From Atopobiaceae bacterium (GTDB lineage Bacteria > Actinomycetota > Coriobacteriia > Coriobacteriales > Atopobiaceae), in assembly GCA_902834555.1 (NCBI GenBank), contig CADFJN010000001.1, positions 130,068 to 194,067 on the forward strand: 64,000 nt of DNA. The letters run 5' to 3'. Shown here piece after piece: positions 27,832-35,750 of this stretch. The notes below the pieces were generated by a model. That model was not told the origin of the DNA, made no database searches, and saw nothing but the letters and a program-made list of their open reading frames with translations. The first letter of the stretch is position 1; every line of letters starts with the position of its first letter. The position numbers and the translations under genes are program-made.

Positions 27832-28266
27832 ATGAAGCAAGGAATTCATCCTAACTACGTGGAGTGCACCGTCCGCTGCACCTGCGGGAACACGTTCAAG
27901 ACGCGTTCCACCAAGCCCGAGCTCGTCATCGACCTCTGCGATAAGTGCCACCCGTTCTACACCGGCCAGCAGAAGCTCGTCGATACCGGCGGCCGCGTCC
28001 AGCGCTTTGCCAACAAGTTCGGCGGCGCCGCGCAGGCCAGGCTCGATGCCGAGAAGGCCGCCAAGGCCGCCAAGGCCGCTAAGGCCGCGGAGCTCGAGGC
28101 TGCTCGCAAGGCCGCCAAGGAGGCCAAGGCTGCCGAGAAGGCCAAGCGTGCTGCTGAGTACGCCAAGAAGGCCGAGGCAGAGGCTGCCAAGGCTGCCGCG
28201 AAGGCCGCTGAGGCTCCTGCAGAGCCTGAGGCTGAGGCCGCTGCCGAGGCTCCCGCAGCCGAGTAG
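27832..28266 (+). CDS. rpmE: Ribosomal protein L31 with a long Ala/Lys/Glu-rich tail
   Basis: The large-subunit ribosomal protein is of the zinc-binding (C+) type. CTCG and the later CDKC supply the four Cys at about residues 16, 18, 37 and 40, and [17 protein letters not shown] is the family signature. L31 usually ends near residue 70. Here about 70 more residues follow, made of repeated [21 protein letters not shown] units with alternating Lys, Glu and Ala, then an acidic Ala/Pro end. This tail is probably a long helix exposed on the ribosome or binding RNA. Confidence 0.93.
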   Translation: MKQGIHPNYVECTVRCTCGNTFKTRSTKPELVIDLCDKCHPFYTGQQKLVDTGGRVQRFANKFGGAAQARLDAEKAAKAAKAAKAAELEAARKAAKEAKAAEKAKRAAEYAKKAEAEAAKAAAKAAEAPAEPEAEAAAEAPAAE

Positions 28267-28288
28267 CACTCGATCATAGCGCAAGAAA

Positions 28289-28317
28289 ACGGGGGGCCGA
28301 CGTCAGTCGGCCCCCGT
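28289..28317 (+). terminator. Terminator after rpmE
   Basis: GGGGGGCCGAC at 28291-28301 pairs with GTCGGCCCCC at 28306-28315 around a GTCA-type loop. The stem is flanked by AAAAC on the left and GTTGC on the right. The T-run is weak, but the stem is very strong. Confidence 0.65.
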
Positions 28318-28469
28318 TGCGTTCACGGCTTTAGCCTGTGTCGCGCCACGCGCGACACAGAAAACCACCCGCTCAGCGGGTGGATGGCACTGACGCTATG
28401 CAACAAAACTCCCTCCCCTCTAGGATGGCGGTTGTTCAGGTCGCCGGCCGCGAGAGGAAGGAGAACACC

Positions 28470-28925
28470 ATGGCACAGAAGGCGAACAGCCTCGCGCACA
28501 CCAAGTGGATGTGCAAGTACCACATCGTGTTTTGCCCAAAGTATAGGAGAAAGGCCATCTACAACCAATACCGCGAGGACCTCGGGCAGATCTTCAGGCA
28601 GCTATGCCAGTGGAAGGGGGTTGAGATAATAGAGGGGCACCTGATGCCGGACCATGTGCACATGCTGGTTAGCATCCCGCCCAAGATCAGCGTGTCGAGC
28701 TTCATGGGATACCTGAAGGGGAAGAGCTCGCTCCTCATGTTCGACAGGCATGCCAACCTCAAGTACAAGTTCGGGAACAGGAAGTTCTGGGCGGAGGGCT
28801 ACTACGTGTCCACCGTCGGCCTGAACGAGGCCACGATCGCGAAGTACATCCGGGAGCAGGAGCAGGCGGACATCGCCCTGGACCGGCTGAGCGTCAAGGA
28901 ATACGAGGACCCGTTCAAGAGGTAG
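28470..28925 (+). CDS. tnpA: IS200-type transposase TnpA (Y1 HUH family)
   Basis: The 151-residue single-strand DNA transposase has the metal-binding HUH pair His62/His64 in MPDHVHMLV and catalytic Tyr126 in IAKYIREQE, at the normal positions. Length and motifs look intact, so the element may be active. ATG 28470 is preceded by AAGGAG. Its codon use differs from the GC3-rich neighbours. Confidence 0.93.
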   Translation: MAQKANSLAHTKWMCKYHIVFCPKYRRKAIYNQYREDLGQIFRQLCQWKGVEIIEGHLMPDHVHMLVSIPPKISVSSFMGYLKGKSSLLMFDRHANLKYKFGNRKFWAEGYYVSTVGLNEATIAKYIREQEQADIALDRLSVKEYEDPFKR

Positions 28926-28990
28926 CCTGGCACAGCCCGTTTGACGGGCATGCCACGAGTCAAGCGGCCATCGGGCCTGAACGAAGTGAA

Positions 28991-29019
28991 GGCCAGGGAC
29001 TTGAGTCCCTGGCCGGCTT
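28991..29019 (+). terminator. Terminator within the IS200 element
   Basis: GGCCAGGGAC-TTGA-GTCCCTGGCC is a perfect 10-bp stem with a 4-base loop, followed by GGCTTTTCT. It ends tnpA transcription inside the element. Confidence 0.8.
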
Positions 29020-29070
29020 TTCTGGGTTATACCCTAAGAGCAAACCACCCGCTATGCGGGTGGTCATGAT

Positions 29071-29323
29071 TTACGCAATCAGGTGCTCTGCATTGGAAGT
29101 AGCTCTGCTAATCGTTAGGCGAGAGGGGCCTCGATTCTAATAATGCAGTTCGGCTACCGCAGTGCGAGCGCCTTGCGTAATAACTGAGCCGAGCCAAGAT
29201 GAAACAACCACTGGCTCAAAATCTTTGTTGAAAACATGAAAGTGGCTCTATTGCGTCTCCCCCAATGGCCTGGGGATATCATGTCCATAACTTGTCCATT
29301 TCTTAGTTGTTTGGTAGGCATTT
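29071..29323. other. Intergenic region before gntR
   Basis: About 250 bases of AT-richer DNA without a gene. Near its right end ATGTCCATAACTTGTCCATT (29281-29300) holds two direct TGTCCAT-like half-sites, resembling the TTGTCC arm of the operator found downstream of the regulator gene. Confidence 0.45.
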
Positions 29324-30085
29324 ATGGCCACGCGAAGCCTTCTGGGAGATAACGATTCGACTACGTCGACAGAAGCACTCTTTACCCAGTTGGCATCTAT
29401 TCTTAGGGAAAAGATTTATTCCCATGAATGGCAGAGCGGATCTCGGATACCTTCCGAACACGACCTTATGCGTGAGTTCGGATTGTCTCGTGGCACTGTT
29501 CGGCGTGCTATAGGGGTACTCATTGAAGAGGGCAGACTCGTTCAACGGCGCGGCAAGGGAACGTTTGTTACTGGTCCCGGCATTTCTCACCCTGCGGGCG
29601 TGAGGCCAATCTCCTTTGCAGAGTCTTTGAGACGGCAAGGAAAAGATTTCGTTACTCATGTCCTGGTCAAGCAGGTAACGCCTGCGCCTGAGAACGTGGC
29701 GAACGAGCTTGATATCAAGGTTGGGGATCCCGTCATGTACATGCGCAGGGTCCGAACGGTTGAAGACGTCCCTGTAATATGTCAGGAGAGTTGGACAAAC
29801 CTCAGCGAGTGCAGGGGTATCGAGGATATCGACTTCACCAGGGTCTCGCTATTCGATGCCGTTGAGAAGACATCGAGGCGTAGAGTTAAGTATTCCGAGA
29901 TGAAGTACGAGGCCCTGGTTGCGGGGTCTGAGCACGGTGCATTGCTTGGCTGTGACGAGAATACGGCCGTTCTCCACCTTGAACAGGTTATTCACCTTGA
30001 AGATGATGCCAAGATAGAGTGGAGTGTCACGTGGCTGACGCCGGGCCAGTCAATCGTGGGTACTGCATACCAACCTGAGAGCTAG
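29324..30085 (+). CDS. GntR-family regulator, HutC subfamily
   Basis: The 253-residue regulator has an N-terminal winged helix (about residues 20-85: LREKIYSHEW, IPSEHDLMREFGLSRGTVRRA, RRGKGTFV) and a C-terminal UTRA ligand domain that binds a small molecule, often a sugar phosphate. It precedes the PTS sugar operon, so it most likely senses a phosphorylated intermediate of that pathway. An inverted repeat at 30198-30221 in front of the operon is the likely operator. Confidence 0.88.
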   Translation: MATRSLLGDNDSTTSTEALFTQLASILREKIYSHEWQSGSRIPSEHDLMREFGLSRGTVRRAIGVLIEEGRLVQRRGKGTFVTGPGISHPAGVRPISFAESLRRQGKDFVTHVLVKQVTPAPENVANELDIKVGDPVMYMRRVRTVEDVPVICQESWTNLSECRGIEDIDFTRVSLFDAVEKTSRRRVKYSEMKYEALVAGSEHGALLGCDENTAVLHLEQVIHLEDDAKIEWSVTWLTPGQSIVGTAYQPES

Positions 30086-30197
30086 GGCTAAACACTGCCC
30101 AATATGAGTCCATCGGCCATTTAGCGGTACATGAGTGCCGCTCATGGATTCTTCATATCAATCTCAACTTGTACACTTGATACTGAACAAGAGACAT

Positions 30198-30221
30198 GTT
30201 GTCCACTTTATAAAGGACAAC
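30198..30221 (+). promoter_or_regulatory. Likely GntR operator at the PTS operon promoter
   Basis: GTTGTCC-N10-GGACAAC is a perfect 7-bp inverted repeat with 10 bases between the arms. The spacer contains TTATAAA, a likely -10 element, so bound regulator would block the promoter. Half-sites with the TGTCCA core also precede the regulator gene. It lies 47 bases before the first operon gene. Confidence 0.55.
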
Positions 30222-30267
30222 TGATAGCTCATGAGTCGGTGTAATGGTGAGTTGAGGAGAGAAGTCT

Positions 30268-30972
30268 ATGGACAAGATTGTTCTCAAGCGCCCGTTTTTC
30301 GTCGTCAATCCCAAGTCCTACCTGTACGGCGAGAAGCTTCGAAGGCTCGCGCGTAAGACGGACGAACTCTGCGAACGCTATGGCTTCCAGTCTCTGTTTA
30401 CCGCCCAGCTCATCGATCTTGCGTGGGTCGCGGATAACTGCCCGCACCTCATCCCGTGCGCCCAGGCCATGGAAAGCCTCAACCCCGGCCGCGGTATGGG
30501 GCATATTCTCCCGGAGGCGCTCGCCGCTGCGGGGGTGCGTGCTACGTTTCTTAACCATGCGGAAAATCCAATGACGGTGGGCGAACTCGCCAAGACGATC
30601 GTACGAGCCCGCGAGGTCGGTATTCTTACGTGCGTCTGCGCTGACTCCGTCGAGGAGGCTAGGGCAATCGCCGAGCTCCACCCCGACATCATGACCTGCG
30701 AGCTTAACAGCCTTATCGGTACAGGCCACATCGCCGGCGAGGACTACATCCGCGCGTCCACGGATGCCGTCAAGTCCGTCTCGCCCGAAACCATGGTCCT
30801 GCAGGCCGCAGGCATCTCCACCGGCCAGGATGTCTACGACGCTATCTACTACGGTGGTGACGCCACGGGTGGCACCTCCGGCATCGTCTGCGCGGAGGAC
30901 CCCGAGGCGAAGCTCGAAGAGATGTTTGAGGCGCTCGACCGCGTTCGCGCTGACATACAGAAGGAGGCCTAG
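30268..30972 (+). CDS. Triosephosphate-isomerase-like sugar-phosphate isomerase
   Basis: The 234-residue TIM barrel has all three catalytic residues of triosephosphate isomerase in order: Lys16 (NPKSY), His97 (FLNHAE) and Glu145 (CELNSLIGTG). The C-terminal phosphate loop GGDATGGTSG is present. It is shorter than the housekeeping bacterial enzyme and resembles the archaeal-length branch. TIM relatives in sugar operons can isomerise other ketose phosphates, such as tetrulose phosphates. Placed first in a PTS operon, it probably handles a product of the aldolases. GAGGAGAG precedes ATG 30268. Confidence 0.8.
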   Translation: MDKIVLKRPFFVVNPKSYLYGEKLRRLARKTDELCERYGFQSLFTAQLIDLAWVADNCPHLIPCAQAMESLNPGRGMGHILPEALAAAGVRATFLNHAENPMTVGELAKTIVRAREVGILTCVCADSVEEARAIAELHPDIMTCELNSLIGTGHIAGEDYIRASTDAVKSVSPETMVLQAAGISTGQDVYDAIYYGGDATGGTSGIVCAEDPEAKLEEMFEALDRVRADIQKEA

Positions 30973-30974
30973 CC

Positions 30975-31496
30975 ATGACTGTCTACAAGGGGCTGGTGAA
31001 GGTCGAGACTCTTGCCGGGAAGCCGACCTATGTCGACGTCACTGGGGAGGTCGCTGGCATCGTCGCCCAGAGCGGCATCAAGGAGGGCGTCGTTCACTGT
31101 ATCTCCTGCCACACGACCTGCGCCGTCTACTCCCAGGAGTTCGATCACGACGTGACCCCCGCTGGCGACACCTTCATGCAGGCCGACCTTTCGGACGGTT
31201 TGGAGAAGATCTTTCCCGAGCAACGTGATTGGAAGACGTACCGGTATCCCGGCATTCGTCATTTCGAGGAGGTCGAGAGCTGGCCGAATGCCGAGGCCTA
31301 TCTCCCCGGCGGCGACCGCACCCTGCTCTGGAACGGCGATGCCCATCTGCGTTCCGTGCTCGTCGGCAGCAGCCAGACCTTCGAGGTGGCAGATGGCAAG
31401 CTCGAGATGAACGGTCTTGCGAGCATCTTCTTCGTTGACTTTGATCGCACGCGCGAACGCACCCGTAAGCTTCGCGTCGTGGTGATGGGAGATTAA
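30975..31496 (+). CDS. YjbQ/UPF0047 family protein
   Basis: The 173-residue protein has the family's conserved polar motifs (HTTCAV, HDV, WNGDAHLRS, FVDFD). The biochemical role of YjbQ proteins is not settled; some show weak thiamine-phosphate synthase activity. The start is two bases after the stop of the isomerase gene. This tight coupling suggests a role in the same sugar pathway, perhaps as a phosphate-handling or repair enzyme. It is longer than the usual 130-140 residues, through an insertion near residues 75-110. Confidence 0.75.
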   Translation: MTVYKGLVKVETLAGKPTYVDVTGEVAGIVAQSGIKEGVVHCISCHTTCAVYSQEFDHDVTPAGDTFMQADLSDGLEKIFPEQRDWKTYRYPGIRHFEEVESWPNAEAYLPGGDRTLLWNGDAHLRSVLVGSSQTFEVADGKLEMNGLASIFFVDFDRTRERTRKLRVVVMGD

Positions 31497-31517
31497 GGGT
31501 ATTTGTTTGTCGGTAGT

Positions 31518-31536
31518 GGAGCGAGGCTATCGCTCC
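31518..31536 (+). promoter_or_regulatory. Hairpin between yjbQ and the EIIB gene
   Basis: GGAGCGA-GGCTA-TCGCTCC is a perfect 7-bp stem without a T-run. It lies 22 bases before the EIIB start. It could be an RNA processing or stability element that separates enzyme genes from transporter genes. Confidence 0.35.
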
Positions 31537-31557
31537 TAGGTGAATTGGAGGATTACG

Positions 31558-31854
31558 ATGGCAAAGATGAAGCACATTCTTCTCTCTTGCGGTTCAGGAA
31601 TCGTCACTTCGACGATAGCAAGGAAGAAAGTCGAGGCGCTTCTTGACAGCCACGGTTATAAAGGGCAGTACGAAATAACCCAGATTCCTCTGGCTTCTGC
31701 TCCGGAGAAGTCTCGTAACTATGACTTTATCGTCGCGACTTCGATTGCTCCAACTGAGCTTCACTGCCCCTATGTGAATGGGGTTTCGTATCTGATGGGG
31801 CGGGGGACCGAGGAGACCGACGCTCAGATTCTTAAGCTCATGGAAGAGGAGTAG
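31558..31854 (+). CDS. PTS EIIB, galactitol/lactose-type fold
   Basis: The 98-residue soluble phospho-carrier takes phosphate from EIIA onto Cys11 in LLSCGSGIVTS and passes it to the sugar bound by EIIC. The P-loop-like region and length match GatB-type EIIB. The start ATG 31558 follows TTGGAGG; three earlier in-frame codons lack a better site. The EIIC gene follows 125 bases downstream. Confidence 0.88.
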   Translation: MAKMKHILLSCGSGIVTSTIARKKVEALLDSHGYKGQYEITQIPLASAPEKSRNYDFIVATSIAPTELHCPYVNGVSYLMGRGTEETDAQILKLMEEE

Positions 31855-31979
31855 CGGCTGCGCGCCTCTGTTTTCAACAATCTAGGCTGTATGTTCACAT
31901 TCCTTCAGGGTGTGTAGGGTGTAGTTTGCGCTGACAAGCGCATAGACGTTGTATTTCGTACTAGCGGAAAGGAACGGAG

Positions 31980-33374
31980 ATGGATGCTTTTCTCGGGTTC
32001 TTCCAGTTTATATCTGGGCTGGGAGTATCGGTAATGATGCCAATCGTGCTCACCATTTTGGGGTGCTGCCTTGGTGCTGGATTTGGAAAGAGCCTTCGTG
32101 CTGGTCTGACCGTTGGTGTGGGCTTCATCGGCCTCAACCTTGTCATTAACTCGCTGCTTGGCACGACCCTTTCCCCTGCCGTTCAGACTATGGTTGAGCG
32201 TTTTGGCCTGTCTCTGACAGTTGTGGACGTGGGCTGGCCTGCCGCAGCCGCAATTGCCATGGGCTCCACTGTTGGAATCATCATCATTCCTCTTGGCCTT
32301 GCGGTAAATATTGTGATGCTTCTTACCAATACGACCCAGACCGTTGACGTCGACATTTGGGATTACTGGCACTTTGCGTTTACGGGCGCCCTTGTCGCAA
32401 TTGTCACCGATTCAATCGTATGGGGTATTATTGCCGCCGTTCTGAACATGATTATCATTATGGTTCTTGGCGACTATACCGCCCCGCTGGTTGAAGAGTC
32501 CCTCAGCATGCCCGGCGTTTCTCTGCCTCATGGTTTCACCGCAGCGTATGCGCCAATTGCCATGCTCTTTAACTGGATCTTCGACAAGATTCCTGGCCTT
32601 CGCGACGTTAACATCAATACCGATACTCTGCAGAAGAAGTTCGGTGTCTTCGGCGAGCCAATTCTTGTTGGTACCATGATTGGCCTTGTCATCGGCTGCC
32701 TTGCATATTGGGATCCCAGCAACGTCACCACTTCAATTACTCAAGTTCTGACTCTAGCTGTGTCTCTTGGTGCCGTACTGGTTCTTATTCCCAAGATGGC
32801 TGCGCTGCTCATGGAGGGCCTGCTTCCTATCTCTGACGCTGCATCCACCTTTGTCGAGAAGCGCTTCAAGAACCGTGGCAAGATTTACATCGGACTTGAT
32901 TCGGCAGTGGGCGTTGGCCATCCCGTGACACTTGCAATCTCCTTCGTTCTCGTACCTCTCTGCATCTTCCTCGCCGTTATCCTGCCGGGCAACAAGGTGC
33001 TCCCCTTTGCTGACCTGGCCGTGATTCCTTGGATGTTTGTTCTTATCACCCCGGTCGTGCACAACAATGGCTTCCGTGGCATTATCATCGGTATCATTGT
33101 TCTTACCGTTGGCCTTTACATCGCCACCGATCTCTCGCCACTGATTACAACCGCAGCCGCAAACGTTCAGTTTGACATGGGTACCGCGACTGCCATCTCC
33201 TCAATTTGCGATGGTGCAAACCCGCTTACCTGGTTCATTGTTCGCGTTGGCTCCTTTATGAACGGCATTGGCATGGTCGTGATTGCAGTTCTGGCTATTG
33301 TCCTTGCTGTCTGGAACCGTAAGCGCATTCTCAAGGAGGCCGCTGAGCTTCACGCAGCCAAGGGCGAGGAGTAG
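31980..33374 (+). CDS. PTS EIIC, galactitol family (GatC type)
   Basis: The 464-residue membrane permease is very hydrophobic, with about 10-12 predicted helices. GatC-like features include the early GCCLGAGFGKSLRAG and later GLDSAVGVGHPVT segments. It moves and phosphorylates a sugar or polyol together with EIIA and EIIB. The GatC family also covers other polyols and pentitols, so the substrate is uncertain. Codon use is clearly less GC-rich than in neighbouring housekeeping genes, which suggests acquired DNA. Confidence 0.88.
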   Translation: MDAFLGFFQFISGLGVSVMMPIVLTILGCCLGAGFGKSLRAGLTVGVGFIGLNLVINSLLGTTLSPAVQTMVERFGLSLTVVDVGWPAAAAIAMGSTVGIIIIPLGLAVNIVMLLTNTTQTVDVDIWDYWHFAFTGALVAIVTDSIVWGIIAAVLNMIIIMVLGDYTAPLVEESLSMPGVSLPHGFTAAYAPIAMLFNWIFDKIPGLRDVNINTDTLQKKFGVFGEPILVGTMIGLVIGCLAYWDPSNVTTSITQVLTLAVSLGAVLVLIPKMAALLMEGLLPISDAASTFVEKRFKNRGKIYIGLDSAVGVGHPVTLAISFVLVPLCIFLAVILPGNKVLPFADLAVIPWMFVLITPVVHNNGFRGIIIGIIVLTVGLYIATDLSPLITTAAANVQFDMGTATAISSICDGANPLTWFIVRVGSFMNGIGMVVIAVLAIVLAVWNRKRILKEAAELHAAKGEE

Positions 33375-33422
33375 TAGCTAGCACAAGTCCTTGGTCCCCT
33401 AGGTCATTCCTAGCATTAGTAA

Positions 33423-33463
33423 AGCCGGGGCCACACTTACTATTGTGCGGCCCCGGCTTGTTT
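33423..33463 (+). terminator. Hairpin terminator after the EIIC gene
   Basis: AGCCGGGGCC pairs with GGCCCCGGCT around CACACTTACTATTGTG, itself partly paired, followed by TGTTTGG. It probably reduces transcription into the downstream genes, and it overlaps the leader of the next gene. Confidence 0.6.
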
Positions 33464-33471
33464 GGAGAGTC

Positions 33472-34042
33472 ATGAAGAAGTCCTATGTCTACGAGCCGCC
33501 TTTTTATAACATCGAGGTGACCTTTACCGGCGTGTTCTGCGCTGTAATATGTCTCGCCTGCGTTGCGATTGCTGCGCTCGATATCTTCATTCCCCGTGGA
33601 CTCGCTTTGGTTTTCGGCGCTGTAGCGTTCTATCAGGTGTGGAATACATTTATCTCTCTGTCCAATCCAGAGCGGGTTGAAATTGACGAGGAGGGCGATT
33701 CCATCTCGTTCTCCGGCTTCGGACGCGTAGACTCCTATAAACTCTCTGAGCTCTCCACTTTCCTTGTGAGGCCCTTTCCCAGTTCAGGGAAGACCGTATA
33801 TACGCGTCCAGAACCACAACATCTTTAAAGGACGCTACTGGGTTCCTACAAAGATGTTCTCAGACGGGGGAGAGCTATTTACCTATCTTGTCAACTTGGG
33901 CTATAAGGTTCATCCCAATTCGCTCCAAGCTCGTGCGCATGATGTCAATAAAGACTATTTGGAACACGCCGACCAGATTGAGGCCATTCGTTCCAAGGAG
34001 CGGTCTGCGCGGCGGAGCAGAAGAACTAACAGCGCAAACTAG
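33472..34042 (+). pseudogene. Two-helix membrane protein of unknown function, frameshifted
   Basis: From ATG 33472 the frame gives a short N-terminus, two hydrophobic helices (about 12-55) and a soluble PH-like beta region (ERVEIDEEGDSISFSGFGRV). It is then cut off near 33797. The other frame continues naturally (IRVQNHNIFKGRYWVPTKMF ...) to 34042. The break is at GTATATACG: two more bases, TA or AT, would restore one frame of about 190 residues. Slippage in the short TA run is the likely cause. It could be phase variation, decay or a sequencing error. Confidence 0.6.
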
Positions 34043-34113
34043 CTCTGATCAAGTCAGAGAACTCTAATCAGTGTACTGATGGTAGCAATCAAACAGGGAG
34101 GCAGGTTCACAGC

Positions 34114-34794
34114 ATGTTTGAATCTGAAAAGAAAGAAATGCTGGAATGCGCGCTCAAGCTCGATCGGTATGGGTTGATCGCGTTGTCTGGTGGCAACGTA
34201 AGCGTGCGCGTGGGGGACGACCTTTTCATTGTCACTCCATCAGGAATGATTTACGACGAGATGGTCCCAGAGGACATGCTTGTTGTTGATGGAAAGGGAA
34301 ACATTGTCGAGGGAACGCGAAAAGCTTCTGTTGATACGGCAGCGCTTCTTTACATCTTCCATCACATGCCCAAGGTTAATGCCGTAATTCATACGCATCA
34401 GCCCTATGCAACTGGCCTTGGTTTGGTCATGGACGAGATACCGTGCAATCTCTCGACAATGGCGAACGCCGTGGAGGGACCCTGCCATGTTGCCAATTAT
34501 GGCGATCCGGGATCGCTCTCTATGGGAGTGCAAGCAGTCGAATCAATTGGCGATCAGCTTGCTGTGGTGCTCAAACATCATGGTGTCATTTCGGTTGGCA
34601 GGGACCTTCGTCAGGCGATGTTCTCTTGTGTCTACCTCGAGGAAGCTGCAAAGACAGTATCCGTGGCGCTTTCTACCGGCAGGCCGATGGCTGAAATGAC
34701 ACAGGCGCAAATCGATGAAGCGGTCTCTGTGTTTCATCGATATGGGCAGCATACGCTTGACGAGCAAGACGCGGAAGATGCTGCAAGGAACTAA
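34114..34794 (+). CDS. Class II aldolase/adducin-family enzyme (FucA/AraD-like)
   Basis: The 226-residue zinc enzyme acts on a sugar phosphate. The zinc ligands are His93 and His95 (IHTHQPYATG) and His155 (LKHHGVISVG). The phosphate-site motif is GLIALSGGNVSVR. The position of FucA's catalytic Glu73 is taken by Asp74 in ASVDTAALLY, as in ribulose-5-phosphate 4-epimerases. It may therefore be an epimerase or a diverged aldolase. It sits between the transporter genes and a second aldolase of another family. Confidence 0.82.
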   Translation: MFESEKKEMLECALKLDRYGLIALSGGNVSVRVGDDLFIVTPSGMIYDEMVPEDMLVVDGKGNIVEGTRKASVDTAALLYIFHHMPKVNAVIHTHQPYATGLGLVMDEIPCNLSTMANAVEGPCHVANYGDPGSLSMGVQAVESIGDQLAVVLKHHGVISVGRDLRQAMFSCVYLEEAAKTVSVALSTGRPMAEMTQAQIDEAVSVFHRYGQHTLDEQDAEDAARN

Positions 34795-34829
34795 ATCGGC
34801 TAACAGTAGGATTGTCATTTGGAGCAGCA

Positions 34830-35717
34830 ATGATTGTTAATCTTCGTGATATTTGCGCCGTGGCCGAACAGAACAATATGGCCATTGCATCCTTTAACGT
34901 ACCAAGCTTTGAAGCCCTGAGGGCGGCCATCGATGTTGCAGAGGAAACCGGTTATCCCGTCATCTTGAGCCACGCCGAGGGGCACGAACCCTTTGCCCCC
35001 CTTGATTCCATTGGGCCGGCTATGGTTGCGCTTGCGGAGCGCTCGAGCGCCATGCTATGCGTCCACCTTGATCACTGCGAGCACCTATCTTACATGCGTC
35101 GTGCTCTTGATATTGGTTTTACTGGCGCTATGTATGATGGGTCCTTCGAGCCGTATGATGTCAATCTCGAGAATTCTCAGCGCGCCGCAGAGATGTGTTC
35201 TGGTTTTGACTGTGGACTCGAATGCGAGCTTGGCTCCATGGGATCTCGTGAGGCGGGCCAGCGCGATGAAGGTGGTACCGCCGAGGAGTCGGGTGCGGTA
35301 TACACAGATCCCGATCAGGCAGCAGACTTCATTGCATCAACGGGTACGGATATTCTTGCCTGCTCTTTTGGTACTGTACACGGGATTTACAATGGCGAGC
35401 CGCACCTCAACTTCAAGGTTCTTACCGACATACGCGACCGAGTTAAGATTCCACTGGTCATGCACGGAGGCTCGGGCGTATCGGATGGGGACTATAAGAA
35501 GGCGATCGACTCTGGCATCCGCAAGATTAACTACTACACCTATGGCGTGAAGTATGCCGGCGAAGCCGCCTGCGCGGAGATGGAAGCCAAGCGTTCCAAG
35601 AGTGATGACGCAATTGTTTACTGGCACGATTTGACAAGTGTTGCATACAAACGCCTGGTCGAAGACTTCAATCACGTTGTGAAGGTCTTTGCAAACGGTG
35701 CCACACCGCTTGCTTAG
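34830..35717 (+). CDS. Class II ketose-bisphosphate aldolase (GatY/KbaY/Fba type)
   Basis: The 295-residue zinc TIM-barrel aldolase cleaves a ketose-1,6-bisphosphate, or a related ketose phosphate, to DHAP plus an aldehyde. It shows FNVPSFEALRA, the metal-binding HLDHCEH, and VMHGGSGVSD. The acidic loop ECELGSMGSREAG replaces the common EGELGRLGG. ATG 34830 (GGAG 6 bases upstream) is preferred to a TTG at 34812. Together with a galactitol-type PTS this resembles tagatose-bisphosphate pathways, but a GatZ partner and kinase are absent here. Confidence 0.85.
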   Translation: MIVNLRDICAVAEQNNMAIASFNVPSFEALRAAIDVAEETGYPVILSHAEGHEPFAPLDSIGPAMVALAERSSAMLCVHLDHCEHLSYMRRALDIGFTGAMYDGSFEPYDVNLENSQRAAEMCSGFDCGLECELGSMGSREAGQRDEGGTAEESGAVYTDPDQAADFIASTGTDILACSFGTVHGIYNGEPHLNFKVLTDIRDRVKIPLVMHGGSGVSDGDYKKAIDSGIRKINYYTYGVKYAGEAACAEMEAKRSKSDDAIVYWHDLTSVAYKRLVEDFNHVVKVFANGATPLA

Positions 35718-35750
35718 TAGGGCTTATGAGCGGCAAACGGAGGAAATAAT

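Larger units (their letters stand above)
28336..29070 (+). mobile_element. IS200/IS605-family insertion sequence (single tnpA)
   Basis: Both ends carry the subterminal hairpin typical of this group, with the same stem: CCACCCGC-TCA-GCGGGTGG at 28365-28383 and ACCACCCGC-TAT-GCGGGTGGT at 29044-29064, each preceded by AAA. A second left-end hairpin (28336-28360, perfect 11-bp stem) may shield the transposase from outside transcription. A strong terminator stem (28991-29014) follows tnpA. There are no inverted terminal repeats and no tnpB. The exact cleavage points cannot be fixed; the right end is probably near the TTAC at 29071. Confidence 0.85.

Noticed and set aside
28366..29064. Reading the AAACCACCCGC hairpins as a further family of dispersed repeats
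   Set aside because: There are only two, and they sit at the two ends of the IS200 element, where that family carries its transposase-binding hairpins.
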